Notes: generated by a model not told the origin, from the sequence alone. A stretch of 64,000 nt of DNA from Ruminococcus callidus ATCC 27760 (GCF_000468015.1 NZ_KI260355.1:16688-80687), one strand, 5' to 3'; positions 42,630-52,145 are shown, counted from the stretch's first letter. Made by a program: numbers and translations.

Positions 42630-43102
42630 TAGTCACCGCTCCTTTGATAGCGAACCGCTTTTTCAAAATTGATAATGCCATTGATGCGTTTCACTTCATC
42701 CACACACATGATACGAAGCTTTTTCAAAGTTTCGTCATCAATTTCATTGATTGCCGCAAGCATATGTGTTAGTGCACCAACTTCCACTGCCAACTTAAAA
42801 AGAGCACGGGAAAGTTTTTGCTCGCTGCCCTTCACAATACCCTCTGTAATCACAGCAAGCTGCGGAGCAATAAACTCTGTAGCAGTACTTTCTTTGTTCA
42901 GAAGATAACCACAGTAAAACCGAATTGCCTTTTCCATAAACTCCGTTTTGGAACGACAGTTGTCGGTCTCATACAGCATATTCACCTTTTCCATCGTGTC
43001 TGAAAAAATGTACAAAGGAAACTTAAGCTTTTCTGATGCGACATTATCAAAAAGTGCTGAATCTTCGGCACTTTTTCTCTTTTTTTGCAAATCTGACTCC
43101 AT
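42629..43102 (-). CDS. MobC-like relaxosome accessory protein
   Basis: 157 residues, helical. ETDNCRSKTEFMEKAIRFYCGYLL resembles a ribbon-helix-helix/MobC DNA-binding part, and the C-terminus (LRIMCVDEVKRINGIINFEKAVRYQ) is typical of relaxase partners. Start ATG 43102 after GGAGGG. Directly upstream is the oriT-like region, to which it would bind. Confidence 0.75.
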   Translation of the reverse strand: MESDLQKKRKSAEDSALFDNVASEKLKFPLYIFSDTMEKVNMLYETDNCRSKTEFMEKAIRFYCGYLLNKESTATEFIAPQLAVITEGIVKGSEQKLSRALFKLAVEVGALTHMLAAINEIDDETLKKLRIMCVDEVKRINGIINFEKAVRYQRSGD

Positions 43103-43161
43103 GATCTTTGAAACCCTCCGTTTCTGACTCCATTCCTACAAGATTTTGTAACTCTCGCAGA

Positions 43162-43215
43162 ATCGGCGAGCTTTGCTCGTCCGATGTGATTGTTTTGGCG
43201 GCTTGACGCCAAAAC
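43162..43215. other. Candidate oriT: two adjacent inverted repeats
   Basis: ATCGGCGAGC-ttt-GCTCGTCCGAT (about 43162-43185) is followed by the perfect GTTTTGGCG/CGCCAAAAC (43192-43215). The 290-bp noncoding gap just upstream of mobC and the relaxase is where oriT is expected. The rest of the gap (43216-43390) holds CACACGGTGGCACACGGTG repeats and no gene. Confidence 0.5.
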
Positions 43216-43390
43216 TTTAACCTGCAATAAAATAAATGACCCACAAACCCACCCGAAATCATCTAATTTCTACCATTCTCAAACTCTGCGATAAATGCCC
43301 CAAATTCGCTCCGACTACATTTAGGGTAAACTTATTCCACCGACCGCCGAATCTCGTCACACGGTGGCACACGGTGCGAACTGCGGCGAA

Positions 43391-43627
43391 TTACTGCTCC
43401 GACTGATTTTCACTTTCCACAGGAGCAGTCAGTTTTGTCCTGCGGGACGGCTTTTTTGATGCGGTCAACTCGATAAACTCACGCACATTGGAGGGGACAT
43501 ATTTCTGATAAAGCTGCTCTGCAAACTTTTCAAGTTCCTCCGACAGCTTCATATTTTTCTGCCCCAGATACATCTCCAGCGCAGACAATTTTTCAGAATC
43601 AACGCTTACTGTGACTGATTTTTTCAT
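43391..43627 (-). CDS. Small ICE-conserved protein (DUF6103-like)
   Basis: 78 residues: MKKSVTVSVDSEKLSALEMYLGQKNMKLSEELEKFAEQLYQKYVPSNVREFI. The N-terminal strand-helix-helix resembles a ribbon-helix-helix DNA-binding protein. It overlaps the preceding gene by four bases. Members are common in Tn1549-like elements; function unproven. Confidence 0.75.
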   Translation of the reverse strand: MKKSVTVSVDSEKLSALEMYLGQKNMKLSEELEKFAEQLYQKYVPSNVREFIELTASKKPSRRTKLTAPVESENQSEQ

Positions 43628-44775
43628 AAGCTCAGACCTCCAATTTTCATTTCAAAATCTTCTTCCATGTCCTCCTCAAGTTGCTGCTCCGGCTGCATTG
43701 TCAGCACAGAATACAGGCTCTGACCCCTGCCGGAAATCACACCGTAAGATGTCACGGCACTGCCTGTTTGCTTCATAATCTGACTGCCAAAATCATAAAA
43801 ATCTCCACTTTTCAGAAGAGAAATATCAAAATTGGTAGGCAGATTTTTCGCCAGATACGCCCGACCAAACTCACTGCAATCCCGAACAGACCGATCCCAT
43901 TCATACTCAGGCAAATGCTCCATACACGCCAGCGCATCTGGAATCTCACGAATCCGTTTGCTGTCCATAACCGCTTTCAGCTTCACAAAATCATTGTGAG
44001 AAAGTTCCGACATCCGTTCTGCCAAGGCATTCAGTATGCCGATCTGATGCATATTTTTCAGACTGTCTGACGTAATCCACGGCAGTGATGACTGCAATTC
44101 ACAGCAAGTCTGATCATAAACTTCAAGCAATATTTCCACATCACAGGGCAGGGAAATCCACCCTGCCTGCGCCGTATTCTGTGTATCCGGTGCAATCAGC
44201 AGACGAAAAAAACATTGCTCTGGTTCTCCAAATTCAAAATGAATGTCGGGCGGTTCGTAATCCGATGTCACACAATAATATCCATCCACAAACACACCGC
44301 CCTCACGTTCCTGCATGAGCTGACCGACTTTTTCACGGTCAAGCAATTCCAGAATCTCATCGGAACAGCCCTCCAATTCCGGCAGCAATTCGTTTTCAAT
44401 GACCGTTTCGCCCAGTTCACGACAGTCCTCACAGGGATAAACCATTACAGAATCCAACCCGTAGGTCATCAAAAGCATGTCCTCAAAATCGCTTTCCGGA
44501 TAAGTTTGCAGCAGACTTTTCATCGCTGCCATCTCTGTATCATCCAGATTTTCCAATCGCTCAACGAACAGATTCAGCCTGAAAATATCCGCCGTAAACT
44601 CCTTTTCACACAGCTCCGACGACAGATTCATGTTCCGAAAATCATAAATCTGAAACGTGACAGCTCTGGTTTCCGGTGGAATTTGTAGCTTGTCCAGTGC
44701 ATCCTGCATTTCAAAAACGGTCATCGAGAACTCTGCTGATAACGCATACCCATTATTTTTCAAGTGTACTCTCAT
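43624..44775 (-). CDS. ICE-conserved acidic protein, antirestriction-like
   Basis: 383 residues from ATG 44775 (GGAAAAGGAAA upstream; the longer frame to 44841 lies within the upstream gene). Very acidic with no membrane segment. Parts resemble large antirestriction-type proteins of Tn1549-like ICEs (FTADIFRLNLFVERLENLDDTEMAAMKSLL; LPTNFDISLLKSGDFYDFG), whose acid surface mimics DNA. The C-terminus EEDMEEDFEMKIGGLSL belongs to the shared acidic tail type. The assignment is by resemblance only. Confidence 0.6.
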   Translation of the reverse strand: MRVHLKNNGYALSAEFSMTVFEMQDALDKLQIPPETRAVTFQIYDFRNMNLSSELCEKEFTADIFRLNLFVERLENLDDTEMAAMKSLLQTYPESDFEDMLLMTYGLDSVMVYPCEDCRELGETVIENELLPELEGCSDEILELLDREKVGQLMQEREGGVFVDGYYCVTSDYEPPDIHFEFGEPEQCFFRLLIAPDTQNTAQAGWISLPCDVEILLEVYDQTCCELQSSLPWITSDSLKNMHQIGILNALAERMSELSHNDFVKLKAVMDSKRIREIPDALACMEHLPEYEWDRSVRDCSEFGRAYLAKNLPTNFDISLLKSGDFYDFGSQIMKQTGSAVTSYGVISGRGQSLYSVLTMQPEQQLEEDMEEDFEMKIGGLSL

Positions 44776-46327
44776 TTTCCTTTTCCTCCACATAACTGAT
44801 GTACGGAATCTGTAGCCAGTGCGTCCAAGACCGTCCGACAAGCTTCGTTCTGGTCACGCCCCGCATCGTATTCATCGCTTCGATTACCTCGCCGTTTCCA
44901 ATATAAATGCCGATATGTCCCTGATGCCATACCGCAAGTCCGGGCACTTCCGGAATGGTATCAATCGTGCCTTTGACAGTCGCCGCTTCAAACATACCAT
45001 TTGCAGTCACGTCCATCATACCGTTGGAACCTACCACAATTTCGCCGGATTCTGCGTTATACCAACCGTATCCTTTGATCAGACCCACACAATCAGCAGT
45101 GCGTTTCCCCATCCAATTGGAACGAATGAAATCCATGTAGCTTGTGACCTGACCGCCGAACACAGACGCTCTGTCCTGCAGCAATGATTCCGTCAGCACG
45201 TTTCCGTAAGTGCCGTAGACATAACCCCATCCGTTTTCATGCGCCTGAATTGCCCACTGCACCAAGTCCAAATTGTTTTTCACAGCAGGGTCATATTCCT
45301 CAAACTGAATGTCATTGCTAAAACTCTTTTCCTCGCCGTACTGAATCCAAGGAATTTCAAACCAAGCCATCCAGTTCCCCTCCGAAATAGGCTCTTTTAC
45401 CACACCGTCCGCAATGGATTTGGCGTACACAACATAGCTATCACCGACAAAAATGCCGATGATATTGTCGCAGATCACCACCGTTCCGACCGTTTTGGGA
45501 AGCGTGTCCATACTGCCTTTTACAGATGCAGATTGATACAGTTCCTGCACCGTTTCACTGTACCCCTCTACTGTAATCTCTCGGCTTTCTGCATCGTACC
45601 AGAGATACGACCGCAGCAGATTGTAATTGTCAACAGCCCTGCGGCTCCGCCACTTGTCACATTCTTCTGTAATCTCATCGGGATATTGCTCCTGCAAAGA
45701 TTGATATAAATCTGCATACAGCACATTCCCATCGCTGTGTGGAACATATCCCCACTGGGTTTCATAGGCATTTTCTGCCCAGCGTGCCAGATCAATGTTG
45801 TTCTTCACATCCAAATTTAAGAACCAATTTTCATCAATGCTGACATTAGAAATTACAGCATAGGAACGCATAAATTCCGTATAATCAATGCCCAGTCCGT
45901 ACTTCTGATTTAAGCTGTCAATCAGCTTTTTATCATCGCTTTCCTTGAAACAATCGGCGTATTCTGCAAAAAAATTCTCACCCTTTTGAACACTGTCAAA
46001 ATAGGTGAGATAGAGCATCTGTGCTTTCACGATTTGATTTTTTAGGTTCAGTTTCGTCAGCGCATCCGCAATAGCTGTTCCGTCCGATTCCATCTGAGAA
46101 AGCTGCGACTGCTGCTGGGCAGAGAGATTCTGCACGTAGTCAGAATAATCGATGCTCTGGGTTTCCGCAGATGACAACTGATTTCCCATTGCCAGCAAAA
46201 GCATGACAGGCAGTAACACAATGGCGATTGCAATACCGATAATCGTACCAACCACTTTCCATGTCCGCTTATCCGTGGCAAGGTAGACAGCAATTTTTTT
46301 GGCAGCAGCAGCGACTGTGACGCTCAT
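44753..46327 (-). CDS. Conjugal cell-wall hydrolase with tandem NlpC/P60-like domains, one degenerate
   Basis: 524 residues: cytoplasmic start, membrane helix (about 25-48), helical domain, then two similar domains. The second (about 355-515) has an NlpC/P60 dyad, TADCVGLIKGYGWY (Cys) and VWHQGHIGIYIG (His). The first (about 175-340) has the same framework (VDNYNLLRSYLWY; VICDNIIGIFVG) but Asn replaces Cys and Ile replaces His. It corresponds to the hydrolase (Orf14-like) that opens peptidoglycan for the conjugation channel. It overlaps the VirB4 gene by four bases. Confidence 0.85.
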   Translation of the reverse strand: MSVTVAAAAKKIAVYLATDKRTWKVVGTIIGIAIAIVLLPVMLLLAMGNQLSSAETQSIDYSDYVQNLSAQQQSQLSQMESDGTAIADALTKLNLKNQIVKAQMLYLTYFDSVQKGENFFAEYADCFKESDDKKLIDSLNQKYGLGIDYTEFMRSYAVISNVSIDENWFLNLDVKNNIDLARWAENAYETQWGYVPHSDGNVLYADLYQSLQEQYPDEITEECDKWRSRRAVDNYNLLRSYLWYDAESREITVEGYSETVQELYQSASVKGSMDTLPKTVGTVVICDNIIGIFVGDSYVVYAKSIADGVVKEPISEGNWMAWFEIPWIQYGEEKSFSNDIQFEEYDPAVKNNLDLVQWAIQAHENGWGYVYGTYGNVLTESLLQDRASVFGGQVTSYMDFIRSNWMGKRTADCVGLIKGYGWYNAESGEIVVGSNGMMDVTANGMFEAATVKGTIDTIPEVPGLAVWHQGHIGIYIGNGEVIEAMNTMRGVTRTKLVGRSWTHWLQIPYISYVEEKENESTLEK

Positions 46328-48162
46328 CTTCCCCCTGCCTTTCCAAACAGCTTTTCCTTGTAAACCGGCGCATGTACCTGAAGCAAATACCGCTCATTTC
46401 CACACCGATACAAACAAGGCCCTCTCTCCGGATATCGAATCAGCGAAAACTCCGACATTTCCAATTGCAAGGTGTCGATATACGCCTTTGGCTCGATGTT
46501 TCCAGCATTGAACAAGAACTGATGGGTTGGAATCGCAAACAGCGGTTTGGTCAACTCCCGTACCTCCGGAATCAAAAAATCATCCACATTCTGACTTGCG
46601 ATCACCATCGCCGACTCCTTTTTGCGCACACGCTTCATGGCATTACGGATGTACTCGATGGCTGTTAAATTTGTGAGGAACAAATACAATTCGTCAATTG
46701 CTGCAACGGTATTTCCAACCCCCAAAAGCTGATTGCTCATATAGCTGAGAATGTTAAACAACAGCGTATCTTTCAGCCGTTTGTTGGTATCCATCAAACC
46801 TTTCACGCCGAAGCACAGAAACTGCGAATCCTTAATGTTCGTATGCCCATTAAAGTATTTCGACTCCGCACCTTTACACATAGAGTGCAGTCCCAGGCAA
46901 ATATTCTGCAAAGTTTCCTCTGTGTATAAGTGCTTTTTCTCATGATCAAAGATCATAAACTCTTTTTCAATGAGATCATATAAATCCTGCATCACCGGAT
47001 AATCCGTTGGTTTCAGCTTGTTAAAATCCGTCAGATCGTCAATGTCAAAAATCGCATACAGCTTCATCAGCATAATTTCAATGGTGTCGATCTCACTGTC
47101 GGAAAAGCCCTTGTAAGCTCGGAAAAAGTCCTTGAGATAAGAGATATGCTGACTAAGCCTTGTCACTTTCCGGAACGGCTCCGGTGAAGTTTCATCACGC
47201 TCTGCTTCGCCAAAACTTTTTGGTTCCAGTGGGTTGATCATATATTCTCCCGACATGAAATCCAGATAAGTGCCGCCAAGATTGTTCGTCAGATCAGCAT
47301 ATTCCTGTTCTGCATCCAGAATAATCACACTTTTCCCGGATTCACGCAGATTTGTCAACAACAGTTTCATAAGATAAGATTTCCCCTGACCGCTGTTGCC
47401 CAGAATCAGCACGTTTGCGTTGGTTTTATCATCACTGCGCTTGTCAAAATCTACCAGAATGTTCGTGCCAAACTTATCCCGACCGATATAAAAACCTTTT
47501 TCATCCGTTTTGCCGGAATAATTCAGCGGATAGAGATTTGCCACAGAACTCGCCGGAAGCACACGTTCATACAGGCTTCCAAACGCATTGTATCCAAAGG
47601 GCAAAGCCGAAAGCATGCCCTCTTTTTGACGCAGAATCAACCTGTCTACTGTAATTTTGGAACGTGTCAATTCCATTAAAATATCCGATTGCAGTTCTTT
47701 CAGCTTGTCCTCAGAATTCGCCTTTAATTCGATAAAGACAGCACAGTGCAGCAGCGGTTCTTTGTTTCGTCTCAGGTCAGCAATCAGCTGCACCACATCC
47801 TGCAAATTGCTCTCCGCTGTCAGGGATTCCGTCACGTCGTTGGTGGTGGACATCAGTTTGTTCCGTCGCGTGGCGTGCTGAATGATCTGCCGCTGCTCCG
47901 CACTGTCCACAAGTCTGTTGTAAATGCGGAGCGTCACAGAATTCCTGTCTGCAAGGTGTGCCAGAATCGCTTGCTCTTCGGTTGTGGTTGGCCATTCCCG
48001 CACTGCCCACACACATTTACAGCTGTTTCCACAAATAAAATGATCGGTGAAAAATCTGACCGTACTGGGGACGATACGGTCAAAAAATTCCTGAATCCGA
48101 ATTTCTTCCGCCTGTTCTTGCGTGAGCATTTTCTTCTTTTTCTGAAACATTTTCAATTTCAA
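46324..48162 (-). CDS. virB4: VirB4-like conjugation ATPase
   Basis: 612 residues with Walker A in LILGNSGQGKSYLMK (near 230), Walker B region VAAIDELYLFLTN, and ASQNVDDFL. It powers assembly of the type IV secretion channel. Typical of Tn916/Tn1549 elements. Ends overlap the hydrolase gene. Confidence 0.95.
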   Translation of the reverse strand: MKLKMFQKKKKMLTQEQAEEIRIQEFFDRIVPSTVRFFTDHFICGNSCKCVWAVREWPTTTEEQAILAHLADRNSVTLRIYNRLVDSAEQRQIIQHATRRNKLMSTTNDVTESLTAESNLQDVVQLIADLRRNKEPLLHCAVFIELKANSEDKLKELQSDILMELTRSKITVDRLILRQKEGMLSALPFGYNAFGSLYERVLPASSVANLYPLNYSGKTDEKGFYIGRDKFGTNILVDFDKRSDDKTNANVLILGNSGQGKSYLMKLLLTNLRESGKSVIILDAEQEYADLTNNLGGTYLDFMSGEYMINPLEPKSFGEAERDETSPEPFRKVTRLSQHISYLKDFFRAYKGFSDSEIDTIEIMLMKLYAIFDIDDLTDFNKLKPTDYPVMQDLYDLIEKEFMIFDHEKKHLYTEETLQNICLGLHSMCKGAESKYFNGHTNIKDSQFLCFGVKGLMDTNKRLKDTLLFNILSYMSNQLLGVGNTVAAIDELYLFLTNLTAIEYIRNAMKRVRKKESAMVIASQNVDDFLIPEVRELTKPLFAIPTHQFLFNAGNIEPKAYIDTLQLEMSEFSLIRYPERGPCLYRCGNERYLLQVHAPVYKEKLFGKAGGR

Positions 48163-48173
48163 TACCTCCGTTT

Positions 48174-48740
48174 TTACGCTGTCTCTAAGTAATTTTCTCC
48201 CTCAATATCGGAAATTTCCTCTCCGTGCATGGACGCTTCCAAATAAATCGCCAGCATCCGCTTGACGTCAGATTTTCCCATGCGCCGCACGTCAAATCCA
48301 TGCTCCGAAATTACTTTGGCTGTGCGGTTGATCTGCTGAAATATCTGTTCCTCCTTCTTGTCCCTAAAACGAATGCAAAACAGAAACTGCCTTGCCGTAG
48401 ACATCTCAACCTGAATATCGTCCAGAAATGCCGCATCCTGTTTCAACAGCTTTCTCACATTTGGATTTTCCTCAGATTTCAAGCGGTTCTTGATATGCAC
48501 CTTGTTCCCGTCAAAACATTCACAACTGTCAAGACAAATGATTTCCAGTTCCGGGATCATGCTGAGCAGCATCATCAGATGATAGATTTTCACATCAATA
48601 TTCTCAGCCGACAGCACAGAAATATTGGTGGGCTGCACACTGAAAAAAGCAAGTTCAGCCTTGTCCGTCTGCAAACTGTATTTACCGAATGTCCGCAGTC
48701 CAAACAGGTTCTGCGTTGATTTTTTATTCTTCATAATCAT
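48174..48740 (-). CDS. Conjugation protein between VirB4 and PrgI
   Basis: 188 residues from ATG 48740 (GAAGTGAGG upstream). The apparent 278-residue frame reaching to 49010 lies over the PrgI gene and is not used. It has alternating strands and helices (LELEIICLDSCECF-type region, TARQFLFCIRF, VISEHGFDVRRMGKSDVKRML) somewhat like the N-terminal domain of VirB4/TraC proteins, so it may be a separated piece of that machine. Confidence 0.65.
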   Translation of the reverse strand: MIMKNKKSTQNLFGLRTFGKYSLQTDKAELAFFSVQPTNISVLSAENIDVKIYHLMMLLSMIPELEIICLDSCECFDGNKVHIKNRLKSEENPNVRKLLKQDAAFLDDIQVEMSTARQFLFCIRFRDKKEEQIFQQINRTAKVISEHGFDVRRMGKSDVKRMLAIYLEASMHGEEISDIEGENYLETA

Positions 48741-48742
48741 CC

Positions 48743-49003
48743 TCACTTCCAATAAAATAACTGCTGTGCGGTCACGAAAAACCGAAACGCACAGACCATG
48801 TAATCGATTACCGTCGTTTCCTCCAATCGAATGCTCAGAAATGCAAACACTGCCGTAATGGCAAAGGGCAGAAACGTCCATAGCTGCGTTAAAATTACTA
48901 CTGACAGAATCAGTCCGAGACAAATCATCAGAAAGTCCCGAATACTCCAGAGCCACAGTCTGGAGGTCGCTTTCAAGTTTTGCGGATAAATATATGTTTT
49001 CAT
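48743..49003 (-). CDS. prgI: PrgI family membrane protein
   Basis: 86 residues from ATG 49003 (AGGGGGTGCATT upstream). IYPQNLKATSRLWLWSIRDFL is the PrgI/TcpE-type start, followed by two membrane helices. Part of the conjugation channel, always near VirB4. Confidence 0.88.
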   Translation of the reverse strand: MKTYIYPQNLKATSRLWLWSIRDFLMICLGLILSVVILTQLWTFLPFAITAVFAFLSIRLEETTVIDYMVCAFRFFVTAQQLFYWK

Positions 49004-49013
49004 AATGCACCCC

Positions 49014-49919
49014 CTATGCCAATTTTCTTGCCACAAATTTTCCTACATGAATCGCAGAATTTACCGTATGGGTTACGCTCATCATGTTGACTCTCACAGA
49101 AGTATCCAACCCAAACTGCTGCGCAATTCTTGGCACTTCATTTGCTGCCAGCATGATGCCAAGTCCCAGCAGCATATTGGTCTGCCATGTCAGCAGCCCT
49201 AAGAACATCAGGCTTGTCTGCAAAAATGCCGTCAGACATAGGGCAAAGATCTGCTTACACCAGCCGTTGAAACCGTCGGAAAATCCTCTTGGAAGGGAGA
49301 ACATATACAGACTTCCCACCGCAATCTGGCACAGCAAAATACCGCCCCGCTTGATGTTGGCAAAGAATAGCTTTACCACACAGTAGGCCAGCGCAATCAT
49401 GGTCAGCAGTCCTAATAACCCTGAATATCCGCCCATATTTTTTAGCACCACTTCTGCCGTTGTGCCTAAATCTCCGCGAGTTGCACCGATAAATGAACCG
49501 ATTAGATCTCCTGAAAATGTAGTTTGCAGCGTGATGCAAAACTTGTACATCTCCACTGGAACTTTCGTGAACAAGCTGACCGCCATAAAGCCTTTCAACA
49601 CGTTCAGACAGGTACTCTGAATGTTTGCACGTCCGGTCTGATATTCGATTGCTGTATCAAATACTGCAACTACCAGCCCTGCGGCAAACAGCGTCCAACC
49701 AAACAGGGAAAACAGCTGCAAAAAAGCGCTCACCCAGGACTGGCTGAAAATATCCGCACCCATGCCATTCATCATACCAAAAAACTCAGCAACTGCGCCG
49801 TATATGGTGTTGAACAGCCACTCCAGCATCACGTCCCAGACGGCTTCAGAAATGGCAGTCCCTACATCGGAAAACTTATCGCCCACCCACGACAGTGCAT
49901 CGCCGATCCAATCAAACAT
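49014..49919 (-). CDS. VirB6/TrbL-like conjugation membrane protein
   Basis: 301 residues from ATG 49919 (GGAGTGTGGGCG). N-terminal amphipathic part (DWIGDALSWVGDKFSDVGTAI), then about six membrane segments and a C-terminal cytoplasmic tail. It forms part of the inner channel. The start overlaps the stop of the small upstream gene. Confidence 0.88.
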   Translation of the reverse strand: MFDWIGDALSWVGDKFSDVGTAISEAVWDVMLEWLFNTIYGAVAEFFGMMNGMGADIFSQSWVSAFLQLFSLFGWTLFAAGLVVAVFDTAIEYQTGRANIQSTCLNVLKGFMAVSLFTKVPVEMYKFCITLQTTFSGDLIGSFIGATRGDLGTTAEVVLKNMGGYSGLLGLLTMIALAYCVVKLFFANIKRGGILLCQIAVGSLYMFSLPRGFSDGFNGWCKQIFALCLTAFLQTSLMFLGLLTWQTNMLLGLGIMLAANEVPRIAQQFGLDTSVRVNMMSVTHTVNSAIHVGKFVARKLA

Positions 49920-50082
49920 CGCCCACACTCCATTCTCTTAGTTTTTCTTCCGCCGATAACAGCCGCTTCATGTTCGCATACTGCCGGTTGGAACGGCAAT
50001 AAAAACAGCGGCATTTCCGTTTGGTTTTCAGAAAATACCGCTTTGTAATACGATAACAGCTGCACATTTTTTCTGTATGCAT
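49912..50082 (-). CDS. Small basic Cys-rich protein (56 aa)
   Basis: Found by reading the gap. ATG 50082 follows AAAGGAGTGTTGAA; the frame runs MHTEKMCSCYRITKRYFLK, then KCRCFYCRSNRQYANMKRLLSAEEKL. A CxCxxxC metal-binding pattern and many basic residues. The stop overlaps the VirB6-like start. Function unknown. Confidence 0.65.
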   Translation of the reverse strand: MHTEKMCSCYRITKRYFLKTKRKCRCFYCRSNRQYANMKRLLSAEEKLREWSVGDV

Positions 50083-50083
50083 T

Positions 50084-50344
50084 TCAACACTCCTTTAATT
50101 GATATAACGTAGAACTGCGTCCGCCGCTTGTTCGCCACCGCTTTTCACGAGTAATGAGTCCCGCAGTTTCCAGATCATTTAATGCACGAAACACCGTGGA
50201 TTTCGACAAATGCAGATCTTCTGCAATCGTCCTGACGGACGGATAGCACTCCCTGTTTTTGTTTGCACGATTGGACAGATACATGTACACCGCAACTGCC
50301 CTGTGAGGCAGTCCATACTCATAAATTTCTCTTGCAAATTTCAG
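50084..50344 (-). CDS. HTH regulator, probable CTG start
   Basis: 86 residues of a winged-HTH/MarR-like domain: LKFAREIYEYGLPHRAVAVYMYLSNRANKNRECYPSVRTIAEDLHLSKSTVFRALNDLETAGLITREKRWR. Family members start right before KFAREIY, but no ATG, GTG or TTG exists there. CTG 50342-50344 stands ten bases after GGAGG and directly after the VirD4 stop, in the same frame. A start at the GTG or ATG inside (50290 or 50284) would remove the first helix. Confidence 0.75.
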   Translation of the reverse strand: MKFAREIYEYGLPHRAVAVYMYLSNRANKNRECYPSVRTIAEDLHLSKSTVFRALNDLETAGLITREKRWRTSGGRSSTLYQLKEC

Positions 50345-50347
50345 GTT

Positions 50348-52129
50348 TTACACACCTCCTGTCCTCGGAATTTTTCTTCGTTTTGGCGTTTCTTCTTCCA
50401 ATTCTTCATCTTCTTCCGAAACTGTTTTTTTCATCTGCGGATACTGGATCTCCACTTCACGCATCAGTGCTTCCTTGCTCATGTAGGTGACAGTTCTTGC
50501 ACCCCTGTCCTCCAAAATATACGGTTCTTCAAAGTAGATGCCCCACTTAAAGTACAGCTTCAGCGGCGAAATCATGGGATGCGTTCCCGTTTTCATGACA
50601 ATAAACTGTCCCTTTGGCATAGATTTCAGCTCATCCACTGTGAGAAGCGGTCTGCCGATCATCTGGAGCGATTGGGATTTTTCTTTACCATGAGATACAC
50701 TGCCTGACAAAACTGTCTGCTCTCCCAGCGCTTTCGATAACACTTCTGCACTCTGACTGTTTGGCGCAAATCCACCGAAAATGGTTAGCTGTGTGTTATC
50801 CGTGATGATTTCCTGCCCCTCTTTGCCGTAGTTTTTGTTCAGCTGCGCAAAGGACTGAATAATCGCTACAATGCTGATTCTTCTGGAACGGCTTGCGGAA
50901 AACATGGCTTCTGCGCCCTCGATTTTTGGAAAAGTGCCGAATTCATCACAATAAAACATTACCCTGTTCGGCAAGCGGCCGCCGTTCTCATCGGCAATCA
51001 CAAGAATTTCTCTGTATAGTTGCTGAATAATCAGCGATACCATGAAATATTTGCTGACATCTTCCTCTGGAAGCACGATAAAGATTGCCGACTTTTCCTT
51101 GCAGAATTTTTCCGCATCCAATGCAGTACCAAAACACAGAATCTGCTCCATTTCCGAGTCGATAAAGCTGTTCAGACGGGACAGGGCTGTACTCATGACC
51201 GACAACATCGCTTGATCTGCAGAGTGCAATGCGGAACCTGCAAGCCACTTCGCCTTATGCTCATCCGGCAGCCGTTCCATCAAAGCCTTGAAGCCGCTTT
51301 TGGGTGCAGTTTTTTTGATGGATTGCTTTTCCCACACAGGTTCCAGCAAGTCCTGAATCATCTTGAAAACCGACACAATGTGGCGTTCGTTTTTCTCACC
51401 GAACTCGGCAAGAAGCAGAATTAATGAAGCAAGCAGACCCTCCGCTGCGTCGTAGAAAAAGGCGTTTGCACCGTAAGCTGCTGCGTCCCCTCCGCCGATA
51501 CTGATAATGGTTTTCGCCGTGATTTTGGCGTACTTTTCGGCTTTTGCCTTTGCGGAAAGGTTGTGCTTATCGGACAGATAGATGTCCATATATTTGTTCA
51601 CCAGATGCAGGATATTGTTTTCATCGGAGCGTGTGGGATTGCGTAAATCCAACACAGAAACATTGTAGTCGTAATACTTTTTCGCTATGCTGCCGCAGTT
51701 CCGAAAAACATCGCCCTTCGTGTCAGTTTGCAAAAAAGACATACCACTGGCGCAAGCAAATTCCAGATTGGGATACAAGAAAAAAGCGGTCTTTCCCACG
51801 CCAGCAGCGCCAATCATAAGGGTATGCACATCGCCCTCGTCAACAAGAGCAATCGTCTGTTTTCCATGAGATTTACAGCCGACTACTGTTCCCTGAACTG
51901 TTGGCAGATATCTGCCTTTTCGCCAGTTTTCCACATCAAATGGGACTTGGGTATACGTGTGTTTCACCTCTGATTTCGTAGCAAATCTGGCAGTACCATG
52001 CTGACCTTGCCCAACAGTTTTCCGCTTGATTCCATTGAGGGAATAGTTATTGGAACAGTATGCCAGTATTAGTAATAAAACAAAAATGACCGACATTGCA
52101 ATAATGCCGATCAGTTGACTTTGTGTCAT
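50348..52129 (-). CDS. virD4: VirD4/TraG coupling protein
   Basis: 593 residues: two N-terminal membrane segments, VGCKSHGKQTIALVDE, Walker A (TLMIGAAGVGKTAFFLYPNLE), and Walker B region (VMFYCDEFGTFPKI). It brings the relaxase-DNA complex to the channel. Its last codons hold the ribosome site of the HTH gene. Confidence 0.95.
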   Translation of the reverse strand: MTQSQLIGIIAMSVIFVLLLILAYCSNNYSLNGIKRKTVGQGQHGTARFATKSEVKHTYTQVPFDVENWRKGRYLPTVQGTVVGCKSHGKQTIALVDEGDVHTLMIGAAGVGKTAFFLYPNLEFACASGMSFLQTDTKGDVFRNCGSIAKKYYDYNVSVLDLRNPTRSDENNILHLVNKYMDIYLSDKHNLSAKAKAEKYAKITAKTIISIGGGDAAAYGANAFFYDAAEGLLASLILLLAEFGEKNERHIVSVFKMIQDLLEPVWEKQSIKKTAPKSGFKALMERLPDEHKAKWLAGSALHSADQAMLSVMSTALSRLNSFIDSEMEQILCFGTALDAEKFCKEKSAIFIVLPEEDVSKYFMVSLIIQQLYREILVIADENGGRLPNRVMFYCDEFGTFPKIEGAEAMFSASRSRRISIVAIIQSFAQLNKNYGKEGQEIITDNTQLTIFGGFAPNSQSAEVLSKALGEQTVLSGSVSHGKEKSQSLQMIGRPLLTVDELKSMPKGQFIVMKTGTHPMISPLKLYFKWGIYFEEPYILEDRGARTVTYMSKEALMREVEIQYPQMKKTVSEEDEELEEETPKRRKIPRTGGV

Positions 52130-52145
52130 TTAGAACACCTCCGTG

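Noticed and set aside
42982..43262. Minus-strand frames in the gap upstream of the MobC-like gene
   Set aside because: They overlap the inverted repeats of the oriT candidate and carry no domain or good ribosome site.
48741..49010. Long N-terminal extension (90 residues) of the protein ending at 48174
   Set aside because: It lies in another frame over the complete PrgI gene; ATG 48740 has a ribosome site.
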